DNA of 29,943 nt from Mnemiopsis leidyi (lineage: Eukaryota; Ctenophora; Tentaculata; Lobata; Bolinopsidae), in NCBI GenBank assembly GCA_000226015.1, contig JH153166.1, positions 66,881 through 96,823 of the forward strand. Reading direction: 5' to 3'. Positions 18,350 to 29,697 of this stretch are shown here, piece by piece. Each line of letters opens with the position of its first letter. Position 1 is the first letter of the stretch. The position numbers and the translations under genes are program-made. The notes below the pieces were generated by a model, which saw only the letters and a program-made list of their open reading frames with translations, had not been told where the DNA came from and did no database searches.

Positions 18350-21300
18350 TCACGTAAACTGGGCGCACGTTGCGTGGTCGCCCAGCCCAGCTGTCACACA
18401 CATCTTCTTAGCACGTGACAGGGTCATACACTGCATCACTTTAAGATTCGTCATTACCTCGTCAACTACCTGAAATTGAGATAAGTGAAATATATTCACT
18501 AATCGGGATTATAGGTTGATATAATAAGAAATGTCCTGACGATGGTTCAAGGCAGTGGAACGGGGCACGTACACCCGGACCGTGGATAATCGTTTATTTA
18601 TTCACAATATCAATAATTATATAAATCTATAATTGAGTTAATCCTGGGTCCAGGGCTGCGTTTTACAATTAAACTTCTATCCAACCCACCTTATTCTCCA
18701 CAGTATCAACAAGTTTAGCGTTTCTGACACCACTACCGCCGCATATAACTTTATCGTGAGTGTAGAACTGTCCACAGTACAGAAACTCAGATTCCTCTAC
18801 TGTCCTGCAGTTCAGAGTAGAGAGCAGTTTCCGTGATCTTGTGTCCCACAACTGTGAAGTTGAACGGAGGTTAAGATAATTTGTCACTTGAGTTGTTTAC
18901 GTAGGGTTGGAACTTGCAATTTGAAAACTCTTACTCATTACTAAATCTTTGCGTTGAGTCTTTCGCTTTGATTAATTTTTGTCTTAAATCAAGTATCCGA
19001 ATTGGCCGCATGCACGTGCGCCCATAATGCTTGCACAATCACATATGATCAGGAGGCACTGCTGTATCGGTCAATGACCAGGCATTGGTGAAGCTTTGTA
19101 ATTGCTTAAAGGACATCGCACAAAATATCAACTATGTTAATAATTTAAATTAAATATCTATTTACTGTAACTCTGTACAAAACCGGACCTCAAAATATGT
19201 TTTACTGCTCTCAAAATCGCAATGAACCCAGAAAAAATCATTAATAATATGGCACGTGCGCAAAAAGTAACGTTAAGTTTTGTCACCCTCTGTATATAAT
19301 TGATCTGATTGACCGGCGCGCGTTTGGCGCGCGTCACACTAACTGCTGAAATTGAGACTTGTTATAATTAAAACGTTGAAGCTTCTTCCTAATATGACGA
19401 AAACACGTGGCTTTTACTGTGTGACTGAATTTAAAGTACTTTCATGAACTATTGGTATTCCACATGGCACATGAATGCCGAACTCCAAATTTTTGAGGGG
19501 TCTGGAGGAAATTTTCAAAACCTTGCTATGAAATGCAAGTCGGTCAGACGACAATCGGCTATTCAAACTACTTTTCATTCAGATAACTAATGACTAATGA
19601 CTAATGAATAGTCTTTGTTCACTACAGATATTTAGTGACTTATCAAGAGAACTCATTTGGCCGAATTATGCTAGACACTTATCCTCCCATTTGACTTCCA
19701 GAGATTTCCTCCAGACCTGTACTGTACTACAATAGCAAGAATACTTATTACTTATCGGCTTACCTGTACTGCATGCATACAGTTGCACAGTACAACGCAC
19801 AAAATTATTCACAAAGTCGACAAGCAGTATCCTCCGCGATTCCATGAATCTGAGCAAAATTCAATCGCAACCGTCGTTATTCACGTACAGCACTAGTTTC
19901 ACAAATATTGTGTCGTTTTAATATGTGATGGATGGCGCGGTATCTTGGGAAGCTAATTAACTGCATACACAAAGTTAAACTATGATAATATCAATTAATG
20001 ACCTGAAGAGCATCTTTAACAAACCAAGAAGCTGTAATAAGAAAATGTCCAGATTTGTCTATTCCCTCTCCACACACTTTCGGACCTGTGGGGGTATAAA
20101 GTTAGACAGTTTCAATACTGAGTAAGGACAATCTGAGTTTCCTTTAACTTGAAACAGAATTGTGGTTGGAGACTTGTTTCATGGAGATCATCCTTTAAAA
20201 AACTTGCAAGTGTCCTACATACCATTGACATTCCAGACGACGTTGTTTGTTCTGGTGTCCCACAATTTTACACTGCTATCCCACCCCGCACTCATTACCG
20301 AGAACTTGTCGACTGGATCGAACTTTGTCACAAACAGACGTTGTGAGTGTCCTGTTTGTGAATCGTCCAAACTGAAATGCTGGGTGTGATCGTTAGATCT
20401 ATACAGAGTTTATGCTAGAATACACATTTGGTAATGGCATAACGTTTTGTGCTGATTCCCCCGCCCCTTCTGCCCGTTTTGCATCTATTCGCCCTCAAAT
20501 GTCAAAATGAGACATGCAAATTACAAATCAAGTATCAATCAACAAAACGTCTCCCATTTTTGGAAGATTTCGTGACTTCTAAAGTTTCCCTTCTTCTCCC
20601 GCTGTGTTGGGTTAACGGGGCAGTGTAAGTTATTTAATACTGCTGGGTGAATTGTCGTTTTGCGATATTATAACGGTTATTTAACAGTAATCTCACAGAA
20701 TCATAACGATAGATGCACCTGCTGAAAGATCACTCTCGTAGCACAATGAATAATCAAATAGTGCACGCACTATCGCATTACTCTGCCCAAGGACCAGGAG
20801 TGTTCAACACGAAACATACTCAGGTAGCAACATACTTAGTTCCTCCTCAGTTTTCAAGTATTTAGTTTCTCGTTAAACTTGTTTATCCAGTTCGTATTCT
20901 ATTCTTTAGTTCCCTCCTCTAAGTAATACCAAAATGTTGTAACACAGAGAGTATCAGGGCAAAGCAACCAGTCCTTCTTAGCTTTCCAGACTTCTGTAAA
21001 ACTCTTGAAACGACGAGTGATAGGCACAACAGTGTACAGGCAGACTGGAATATACACTCACAGATGTATAAGCTTATCAAGACTTCGAGTTGAACGATTT
21101 AACGAGCCAGATATAAAATTGTTACTGATTTAAGAAGTAATCGTCAGGCCAACCGCGTGCTCTCTGGAAGTCTGGGCGTTTTGTCGAGACAACCTCAACC
21201 CTGCCTCAACCTTCTCCCGATCGTTTGCCTCAACCTTCTCCCGATCGTTTGCTAAACCTTACTGCTTCATGCACAATCTTAACTTTTACCGCTCCCCAAT

Positions 21301-24300
21301 TTAGACTTACTGAGTATTAATAAATTTGTTGATTAGTTTAATTCAGGAGATTTCAGCTGGTGTCAGGTAAGAAGTAGGAGATGTATTATTCAAAGAAAAC
21401 ACACTGGGTCACGTGAGTTTATAATCACGTGATTGGTGAGTCCTGCAGACGTCCTAATCTAATCTTGCGGTCTGTAAATGTGAAGTTCCCACGTCCTACT
21501 TAGGACGTTTCGAGCATTTATTACAAATTACCGATCTGTGGGCTAATCAGGTAAGTAGTCTGAAATACTCCTAGTCGTGGTTTGATCTAATTCCTCTCAG
21601 TCTGGATGAACAGTTGTTTGTTGATATCGGATTTTCCACGAGTTTCTTAATCGGATAACCTACTTAAAAGTTAACACTTTTTCTTTATATTCTTTGATTA
21701 CACTACCTAGCGAATAAAGAATTCACACGATTCACACTACTTTGCTGTTTCACTTTTTTCCTTGAAAAATTGTTTAATGGTTCATTTTATTATTGATGCA
21801 GAATTTGATCATCGTCGAGCGACACAATTTAAACTTTTAGTCCTTAAATCAAGGAGAACTAAGCTCATTTAAATTAAAATTACCAACTCTTAAAAGCCAG
21901 TTATACTCACACTCGATTACTTACAAATTGTCGACTCCTTTAGGTCCCTCGAACACTGTAAGTACTTTGTAAGTGCTGACATCATATACGTACACATCCG
22001 GTCTCTAGGAACACATAATCTCGTCAGTTTAACTTAAATTGTAAATAACAAGCAACGACATAGTTTTAAACCTACCTACCGATTAAACGTAGTCAACGGA
22101 AATTACATAAGCATGTTTAGTCAATGAGTAGCATGAGTAATACAAATAATATTCGGTTGTTATATCACCAAAATATTTACAAAACGGCGCGTGCAATATC
22201 AAAACAGTTGCATAACGTACTCGTAACGAGCACCTAACTTTACATCAGCTTCAGATAAGTAAATCATTACAGCAGACACCTTTAACAAAACCACAGCACT
22301 TTGAGTCTTGTTTTGCATGGGAGAATCATGCAGAAGTCTATTCAGGGCACTATTTTGTGATATGATGGAAAGTTTAGGACATGTTGAGTCACAACGATAA
22401 TGATTTCTAGTTTATGTCGGGCCGACTTGTTGATCCACCTATTCAGCATGATACAGCAAGGATGCACTGGTAAAACAAATAAATGAGACGGAATCTTATC
22501 AGAGCCTGAAGCCGGGAGCAGGCTATGATTGAAAGGCATGAATAGACTGTTTAGTGTTTGTCGCGAGAGTTAAAAACTGAGGCAACCCCGCAACCATTAG
22601 ATAGTTATTTACTGAGGACCTAGGAGATCTGCTGCTTTGTCAATTAGTGAATTTGCGGACCTTTAAGAAATAGAAGTGTGGGAATAGTATGCAATTATGT
22701 CAATCACAAATATGAAGATATGTAAAAACCTTGCCCACTAGAGCTAGATAAGAGTTGTCCAAGTTCACGTCAATACAGCTAATCTCGTTATCAAGCTCTA
22801 GGACCCACTGATTGATATCTTGAGAGGGATCTATGTGCCGCACTTTGCCACTCGGTCCTGCAACTTTTTTCGTCAGTCTTATTTGTAAACACAAGGTTTT
22901 GGCTATGAGGATATTTCAATCAGATGCAAAACACCAAATTAGTTCTCAGAACGAAACTCAAAGAAGCAAAATTTCCCTCAGGGATCATTTAGTTCAACTT
23001 TCACTTCTGTGCTCAATGTTAAGAGCTGCAATGCAGAACTCTCCTATCTCAGAAAGTCACAAACAGGTGTAGAAACAAAAGCAACATACTAATTACTGAC
23101 CTGTTGCAAAGAAGCCTCCCGACCCATAAAGATATCTGATGGAAGTGACCGGCAAATTTTTACAGACGTTCTGAATTATTGACAATTGCTCACCTGTCTC
23201 AACATTGTATACCTGTAAGTAAATACGTCAGTTAGAAGTCCTGATTTAACTGAACAGCCCTCTTGTCTGAGGACTCGCAACATAGTTGTGGTTAGTTGTT
23301 TCTGCTGAGGTTAGTTACAGTTATTTTACCGATATTAGAAATCTCTAGATCTAGATTATATCTTATTATGGGCTGGAGTAAACTCATACTATCAATATTG
23401 ATATTGTTTAAAGGAGGCCCTTTGAAGAATTTACGGAATTTTTGCCTTCTGGCGTCACACAGAGACTTCGCGTGGCAGGTATATTTCACCAAAATCCAGT
23501 TTTAATTAAATTTCTCAAATGGTGGCATGGAATTCCAAAATATGTTCCCAAAACAGCTCGCCAGCTCAGAGGTGTAGTAAGGTTAGACGCAAGGTAGACT
23601 TTCTACAGTGTAGATTTCAGTAAATGGCGACAATGTGCATTGTTCAGTGACTGAACTCTGATCCGCTGCCTGTTCTTGTTTATCTAGTTTTAACACAATA
23701 CCACAATTACAATAACACAATTATAGGTCTCAGTAGTTCCAGGACTACAATCTAATTGTTGGCTAGGATCCAACTATTTGTTTAGAACTAACTAACTTAG
23801 CCACATGTCTCGGTAAAGGTCCAAGTTTTCGTGGAGAAACGAGCGACTAAACACAGCTGTTAGGATTGTTAGCCAGACCAACATCAGACAAGGGAGATTG
23901 TACTGAAGTAATTAACAACACCTCATTAGCCGTCTCGCGACCGCCAGAGAAGCCGCTAAATTCCCAAATGTGTTCGTTTAAAGCTCGGAAAATAGAGCTC
24001 GCTTATTGGTAGGATAACTGCGACTAAACACAAGGTTTACAGGTTCTGCTATGAAGTTAAGCTGAACAAGTCACGCGGGACCTGTCACATGACCAAGTCT
24101 TTAGTGTTGTGCTGTAACCAGACCTGGCCATGCTCGATAAGCGAACTTCAAGTCCTGCACCTGCTACTGCCTCTCGTCCCGCGTTACCTCGCTTAGTCTA
24201 ATTCTATTAGACACGATAACTTTGTCACATTGCACCTACCGAGATCCTCTGTCATTTGTTTTCTGGGCCTGGAGTTGTGAGCCAAAATTATAACTGCTAT

Positions 24301-26655
24301 ATTGCCTTCTGAAGTTTAGCCATAAATCGGCGTTCATACGCGATTGTTTTGCGTTTTGAATAAAAGCCTGTTTTTGAACATATATGTATGATCAAAACTA
24401 GGCTTTTTAGGAATTTACTGCTAGGTTGACACACATAAACTAAAAAACGAGCAAAAATAAAATGTTATTGAACTGTTTACACCTGCTTGAAGATAATGCA
24501 CGAGACGCTGTGTAATTTGTCTGTCATTAATCGTGGACTCTTAACATTTTAGTTCTGTGTACTGATAGAATTAATCAACATCTTTAGTTAATAGTGGATT
24601 GTTACTAGGCAATATTCGCGCTCGACATTTCTTACCTTGCTTTCTTTATTTGCTGCGTACTAACTGGTGCCTAATGCCTTCTTACTGGTGCCTAATGCCT
24701 TCTTACTGGTGCCTAATGCATACTTACTGGTGCCTAATGCATACTTACTGGTGCCTAATGCTTACTTACTGGTGCCTAATGCTTACATTATTGGTGCCTA
24801 ATGCTTACTTACTGGTGCCTAATGCCTTCTTACTGGTGCCTAATGCCTACTTACTGGTGCCTAATGCCTTCTTACTGGTGCCTATTGCCTACTTACTGGT
24901 GCCTAATGCTTACCTCGACATCCCCATTGCCGTAGCCCATTGCCAGTTGATCTGAGACAGGAGACAACTGACAACTGTATACTCCATTGACGCTAAATGT
25001 TGGAATGACTCGCTTTATATTGATCGCTTTTGATGCTTGATGTAACCTGAAATATCAAAACCATTTTAAAAGTAGTCAAACGTATCGTTAACTAAATTTG
25101 TAATAGAGTAGTATGATTGTACGGATTTTGTACGGATGATTGTACGGATTTTGTGATTGGACTTATTCACAAAGGGAAATTTACCAAATTGCAACCTCCT
25201 TGACCTGGCGCTTTTTATTACTCTATCTTTCTATCCCTACTCTATCTGACATGCTGTGAAATCTTTCGCTGACATTGAGGAGGATAATGGTAAGCAAGTA
25301 CCGTTGGTGTATAGCCAACAATCGCCCCGGAATAAAACAGGATAAGATCAAGATGTATGTAGTATCAAGCGTGGTAACATGTGAAACTGGAACGACGTAT
25401 TCCAGGGTGATCTGCTGAAGGCTCAACTAGTTTCAGACGTTAAAGGCCATCCGCAGGAGTCTCACCTCAAATTATTTGTAATATAGTAGTGTTGAAAGTA
25501 TCGATAACTTTCTACACTACTATTACAAAAAATTTGAGGTTTTCAGCAGATCACCCTAAAATACGTCGTTTCATTTTTACATGTTACCACACTAGATATT
25601 TGACATAATACATATAAGCAATGCAACATGATTTCAGTCATAGTACATAGTTCATAAGTATAATAGGATACTCAGACTGGCTGATATCTTGATGACGAAT
25701 TGCTCCAAAGACGATCGCGCCCTAACAAAGCTCAATCACGGCTGGCAATGCCATGCATATCATCTCCTCAAATCTTAATTACCAGATAGGATTGCTGTCA
25801 CAAATATTGGGGCAGCAAGTAGCAAGTCATCAAATGTAGGCTGACATTGATGTACTGCTTGTTTTTCTACGCCAGCACGACACGTGGTAACGTCACGGCT
25901 ACCCAAGCAGCAATCATTGCACAAATTAGATACGTGAAGGGGAAGCCACTACATTCCCAGAATTCTTCGGAAAGTTTCAAAGTGAAGTTAGATGTCTTCT
26001 CAAATAGCATCGTGTGTCAGCTTTAGAAATAGTAGTCACAGTGAATAACGACATATCATTGAATTTATCAGGAGGAATCGTGACATGAAATAAGCTTAAG
26101 TCAGTAATGAAAATTTTACAAACAGAAAAACTAACAGTGTATATAATACACTATTAGCTTCAACGAAAATGAACCGACATGTTTCACGTTTAACAAAATC
26201 CGAAACGATTTTACCAATTATAGTGAAGATGGATCCAGACCCCGCCGACCAGGCATTCCATGATAGTCCAGGTTCAATAAAAAATTGTTAAAAGTTTTTG
26301 CTGCCATCTACTTGAGAAGATGGAGCAATTAATTTAACTGCAGCTCGACCACCGTGAAGAAGAGTGGAGGTGTTACTGAGTACAAACCCAGCTTGTGTTG
26401 AATGAGCAGATTGATAATTCGCAGTTAACTTTATTTTCATGGTTGGTGTACGTGAGAGTGTGTGATTATCCTTGGCTGCACATCTTAGCGTTTTCGCTTT
26501 TTTACCGGACTATTTATTGTGAAAATAAAAACAGCCCGTTTTAGAGAGATTAAGAAGATAACACAGACAAACCTGTTTAAGTTCTCTGTTTGTTTGAAGA
26601 CGACAGACTTGTCAAAATCCAGAGCGCTGGCCAATTTGTGTTTCACGGACGCCAT
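18350..26655 (-). CDS. WD40-repeat protein, nine exons, 349 residues
   Basis: Exons in transcript order: 26655-26573, 25046-24914, 23212-23101, 22857-22730, 22004-21925, 20371-20223, 20085-20003, 18851-18690, 18469-18350. Every junction matches in phase and the sum is 350 codons. It starts MASVKHKLASALDFDKSVVF in good context (agaATGg). WD-type blades are visible: VYSCQLSP then LAMGYGNGDVE|VYNVETGE; VTSIRYLYGSGGFFATG; EISCIDVNLDNSYLALVGK|RPDVYVYDVSTYK; GHSQRLFVTKFDP then VMSAGWDSSVKLWDTRTNN; KVCGEGIDKSGHFLITASW then LWDTRSRKLL; and EFLYCGQF then VICGGSGVRNAKLVD. The GHS-RLF-KF-P-SAGWD-VK-WD-R pattern, followed by P-(H/K)-(I/V)-CG-G-D and AGGSG-N-A, resembles a conserved but uncharacterised family of single-propeller WD40 proteins in invertebrates. 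It is probably a seven-bladed scaffold; the partner is unknown. Introns are large (up to 1.88 kb) and one begins with a minisatellite. The starts of the exons at 22857 and 20371 rest on phase as much as on acceptor quality. Confidence 0.87.
18852..20002 (-). other. 1.15-kb intron of the WD40 gene
   Basis: The intron is AT-rich and contains a GGCGCGCGTTTGGCGCGCG motif at 19315-19333. No gene is recognised on either strand. Confidence 0.55.
20372..21924 (-). other. 1.55-kb intron of the WD40 gene
   Basis: Phase 2 joins exon 22004-21925 (ending tt) to exon 20371-20223 (starting t). Apart from the 24-bp tandem duplication at 21203, I see no gene or known element. Confidence 0.6.
21203..21250 (+). 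repeat. Two exact tandem 24-bp units
   Basis: The block GCCTCAACCTTCTCCCGATC plus four more bases is repeated twice (21203-21226 and 21227-21250) in an intron of the WD40 gene. It is a recent-looking duplication. Confidence 0.95.
22005..22729 (-). other. 0.7-kb intron of the WD40 gene
   Basis: The intron lies between exons 22857-22730 and 22004-21925 (phase 0, ...VGK|RPDV...). No other feature is recognised. Confidence 0.6.
23213..24913 (-). other. 1.70-kb intron 2 of the WD40 gene
   Basis: It joins ...NGDVE to VYNVETGE in phase 0. Its first ~250 bases (transcript sense) are the 21-bp array described separately. The remainder has no recognised gene. Confidence 0.65.
24664..24913 (-). repeat. 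Twelve-unit ~21-bp minisatellite starting exactly at a 5' splice site
   Basis: On the plus strand the core ACTGGTGCCTAATGC recurs twelve times. In transcript sense each unit starts GTAAG and ends GCATTAGGCACCA. The first unit is the real splice donor of WD40 exon 2 (GAG|GTAAGC at 24913); it is 17 bp, lacking four bases present in the others. One unit has an extra base. Several units read GTAAGT, a better 5' splice-site match than the donor in use. The plus-strand open frame over this array (repeated WCLM) is an artefact of the 21-bp period. Confidence 0.93.
25114..25154 (+). repeat. Two 18-bp direct repeats, 23-bp spacing
   Basis: TGATTGTACGGATTTTGT occurs at 25114 and 25137 in intron 1 of the WD40 gene. 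Confidence 0.9.
25374..25593. mobile_element. Fold-back (MITE-like) element, about 220 bp
   Basis: The left arm begins GTGGTAACATGTGAAACTGG and the right arm ends CATTTTTACATGTTACCAC. The segment ACGACGTATTCCAGGGTGAT in the left arm is matched, with two mismatches, by the complement of the right arm. An inner pair (CCTCAAATTATTTGTAATA and its approximate complement around 25507-25540) extends the fold to a loop near 25503. About 40 bases in the left arm (25424-25464) have no partner. There is no coding capacity. It lies in intron 1 of the WD40 gene. Confidence 0.82.
25594..26572 (-). other. Remainder of WD40 intron 1
   Basis: The intron 26572-25047 joins the first coding exon (phase 2, ending ag) to exon 25046 (starting g) to make Arg. 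Beyond the fold-back element and the 18-bp repeats I recognise nothing in it. Confidence 0.6.
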
Positions 26656-26879
26656 TCTAGTCCTGCTGATAATCTTATAAGTAATACGGAAATTTATTGA
26701 AAATCCAACAAAAATAAGAAAATGTAAAGTTTTTTCAAACCTTATGATGTTACTGCATTAAAATACTCAATTAAAAATTTACGCGAATATCAAAAATTAA
26801 ATATTTAAGAGAGACTTGAAACTGTCCTGTTATGTTGAGATAATTATACCATCTCATTTCACACTTTCTCTCAGGAAAA
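26656..26879. promoter_or_regulatory. 224-bp divergent intergenic region between the WD40 and UGT start codons
   Basis: The two genes point away from each other with only 224 bases between ATGs, so 5' UTRs and any core promoters must overlap or be bidirectional, unless the UGT leader is spliced from elsewhere. The region is AT-rich with no clear TATA box. A CT-rich acceptor-like sequence ends five bases before the UGT ATG. Confidence 0.6.
26858..26874 (+). promoter_or_regulatory. 3'-splice-site-like sequence just upstream of the UGT start codon
   Basis: The run CACTTTCTCTCAG ends at 26874, with ATG at 26880. This is a good acceptor in a gene otherwise without introns. It could serve a 5' UTR intron or a spliced-leader trans-splicing event; the second is known in several invertebrate groups, including some cnidarians. 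It could also be chance. Confidence 0.4.
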
Positions 26880-28471
26880 ATGGCACTTCTACAAGGTCTT
26901 CTCCTGCTGCTTCTCATCTCTGTGTCTGAGGAAGCCAAAATACTGGTAACAGCACCATTTCCAGGCAGTCACTACTTCGCCTTGTCAGATATAGGACATC
27001 TTCTGGCAAAACAAGGACATCAAGTCACTTTTGTTTCCCTTATAACCGACAGTCGACATCAGATTCAGCACGAAAATTTTACTTTACTTACACCATTCTG
27101 GGAGATTTTAACTGACTCAGAATTCAATGAAATCGTCTACGACTGCACAATTTCAATAATAAGTTCAGGGAGGGACGAGTATATGTATACAGACTCAATG
27201 GTAGCAGATCAAGATTGCAGAAGAGGTTGGAAGAGGCTCTATCGCATGTTTATTGACTACTATACCAGTGATCAATTCCTAGCATTGGTTGAAAAGGAAG
27301 CATTTGACCTCATTGTCGCTGAGGAGCGAACTGCACTTCCGATTCTAGCCGTGACAAATGCAGCCAATATTCCACTAGCCGCTTATATTCCCGAAGTCGA
27401 GTATAGCAAAACTAGAGAGGTTCAAAACCTGCCCATGTTTCTTTGCAGTGAACCAGGCCTTGCAATTCAAATTTTCAATGGTGAAAAGCCAAGCTTTTTG
27501 AAAAGATTGTATGGTATGTACAATTTAATCACAGGTGCAGCACTCCTGTCATCTGCCATTGAAGAAATGCTTCAGCCGGTTTATAAAAACATGGCATACA
27601 ATCAACACAATCCTTGAACGACAGAATACAGTTATTTATTTTAAATGATCACCCTGCATTTTCATTCCCATACCAAGTAGCAAATAATGTAGTACAGGTC
27701 GGGGGATCTAGCTTGAAGGTTGGAAAACCAATCCAGGGAGATTTGAAGGTTTTTGTTGAAAAACAGGCCGACCCAATTGTGCTTGTATCGATGGGCACAT
27801 ACATAGATCTTACATGGCTACAGTGGCATACCGTCTTGTTTGATGTGCTAGAGCAGAGTAACCTGAGTGTGATACTGAAGGTGAACACTGAAACACAAGC
27901 AAAGCTGCCTTCTTTTTCGGACAAGTTTTATGCCTCATCCTGGATACCACAAAGGGATCTTTTGGCTAGCGGAAAAATCAAACTTTTTATATCACACTGT
28001 GGTAACAACGGTAAAATCGAGACAATTTACTACAATGTACCTATTTTGTGCATCCCAGTGTTTGCAGAACAAGCTCTTAATGGGGAATCAGTAAAATATC
28101 GAGGATTTGGAGAAATGATTCTCCCAAATAAAGTGACAAGAAAAACCTTGAAGGAAGTAATGAATAAAATGATACAGGAAAATAACAAATATCGTGATCA
28201 GATGAAAGAAGCAGTAAACATCTATGAGACTGAACCAGCAAGCGGTAAAGACAAAATGCTTTATTATCTGAATTTACTATTGAAGCATAAAAATCTTAAC
28301 TTCTTGGTTAACCAAATAATAAAAGAACAGAACTTTTTTGAGATGTATCATTTAGATTTAATGCTGTTTATTGCCTTATTGGCTGCAATAGCATTATATT
28401 TGACTGTAAAAATAATGAACTATTCTTTTACCTATTATATGTCAAAGAGATTGCACCGAAAACGAGATTAG
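26880..28471 (+). CDS. UDP-glycosyltransferase (UGT family, ER membrane), intronless, one-base frameshift near 27613
   Basis: UGTs transfer a sugar from a UDP-sugar to small lipophilic acceptors in the ER lumen. The N-terminus is a hydrophobic signal peptide (residues 1-16), then the strand KILVTAPFPGSH with the expected catalytic His at 31. The usual partner Asp (ADA in vertebrate UGTs) appears as Glu in FDLIVAEE. After residue 245 the frame stops (TGA 27615-27617), and the next frame continues without loss at LNDRIQLFILNDHPAFSFP. One extra T in the CCTTG at 27612-27616 would join the two halves into 530 residues, the typical family length. The donor-binding signature follows: WIPQRDLLASGKIKLFISHC, then GNNGKIETIYYNVP, then PVFAEQALNG, with HCG for the usual HGG and EQ for DQ. 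A C-terminal membrane helix (MLFIALLAAIALYLTV) and a basic tail (KRLHRKRD) complete the ER type I topology. It may be a sequencing error or a young pseudogene; the rest is well preserved. Confidence 0.9.
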
Positions 28472-29697
28472 ATAGTATAGTCTATTATCTTTTATTTCAG
28501 TTCACTTATTAAGTATACCTATTGCCTAAATATTAGCAAATGATTAAGCTTTCATAATGTTGATTATATTATAAGCAATATGAAATTCTTTCCTTGACTC
28601 CCGTTCAGAAACTCAACCAAAAACCTCAGTGCAAAAACTTTTTTTTTGGATAGAGTGTTTTTAATGTGAACTTATTCAAAAGGTTTAGCCGGGAAAGCAA
28701 ACCAACTGATGCTAGCTACGTATTCAATAATTATCGTATAATACATACATGCAGTTAAGGCTTACCTTCATTTCCAAGTAATATTGCGAATAAGTTGAAT
28801 AAATTTGACAAGAAAATTATGGAGACGATCAGATAAGCTTAGTGGACATACTTTATCACAAGTCAACATGGCAAAAGTGTTAAAAGATATTAAGATGGAA
28901 TTTCATTCAGATTGCTGAAGGTGATAATAATTTGTGCCCACGAGTTTTGAATACTTTACCGGCCCTGCATTTTAAATTGCATTTTCATGCATTTCTGATA
29001 TCAACTCCTCAATGACAGATTAGCTGTTGGTGTACAAGCAATGTACGATTAGTCAACGAATGGGAGTGTGATATTGAAAATTATCACACGTGTGACAGTA
29101 ATTTTCTACATCACACGACCTTTTGAAAATCATTGCACACTTATGCCCGGTTGCAATTTTTGCACTATATCCAATCCAAAATAGGTTTGGTAAAAGTATC
29201 CATTAAGCTAAGCTATTCTAATTGATTGTTGATTTTATGAAGGAGCACGTGTTTTGCAGCTCAGCGGCGGGAGTTTGATATGGATATTGGATGATTATAT
29301 AACGGCAGTTGTCAGGACATGTTAAGTGCACATGGCTGATTTTTTTTGTTTGACTTTTTTTTGATTAACTTGATGGGCATCACATGACATTACATCTGGT
29401 GAAAACAAAATAAAATTTCATTTAACGCACCATTGTCCCCCATGGTCAAGTGAATACAATCCACAGAGCTCAGTTGATTTGTGTCTTTTGTTATTATTAA
29501 CTTTAACATACTAAAAAATGGTACGAAATATAACATTTCTGTATTCTTGATCATTTTTGTATTCTTGAAAGAAAATCAGTGAAATGAATAAAATCAGTGA
29601 AACGATTGGAATATTTTTTACCATTTATACAATAACACATTGTAAGCTTGGCCATTACTCAACAAAATATTTAGGCACTGCCGATCCACCGGGTACA
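28472..29697 (+). other. UGT 3' flank, no gene seen
   Basis: This is AT-rich non-coding sequence with an AATAAA at 28798. No recognisable gene occurs on either strand. The open stretch at 29584-29832 runs into the repeat element and has no protein-family features. Confidence 0.6.
28798..28803 (+). terminator. Candidate polyadenylation signal AATAAA of the UGT gene
   Basis: It lies about 330 bases after the UGT stop codon, the first exact AATAAA that I noticed downstream. Confidence 0.4.

Noticed and set aside
24599-24955. Plus-strand open frame encoding repeated WCLM units
   Set aside because: It is produced by the 21-bp period of the minisatellite. The minus strand of the same place holds a well supported WD40 exon and donor.
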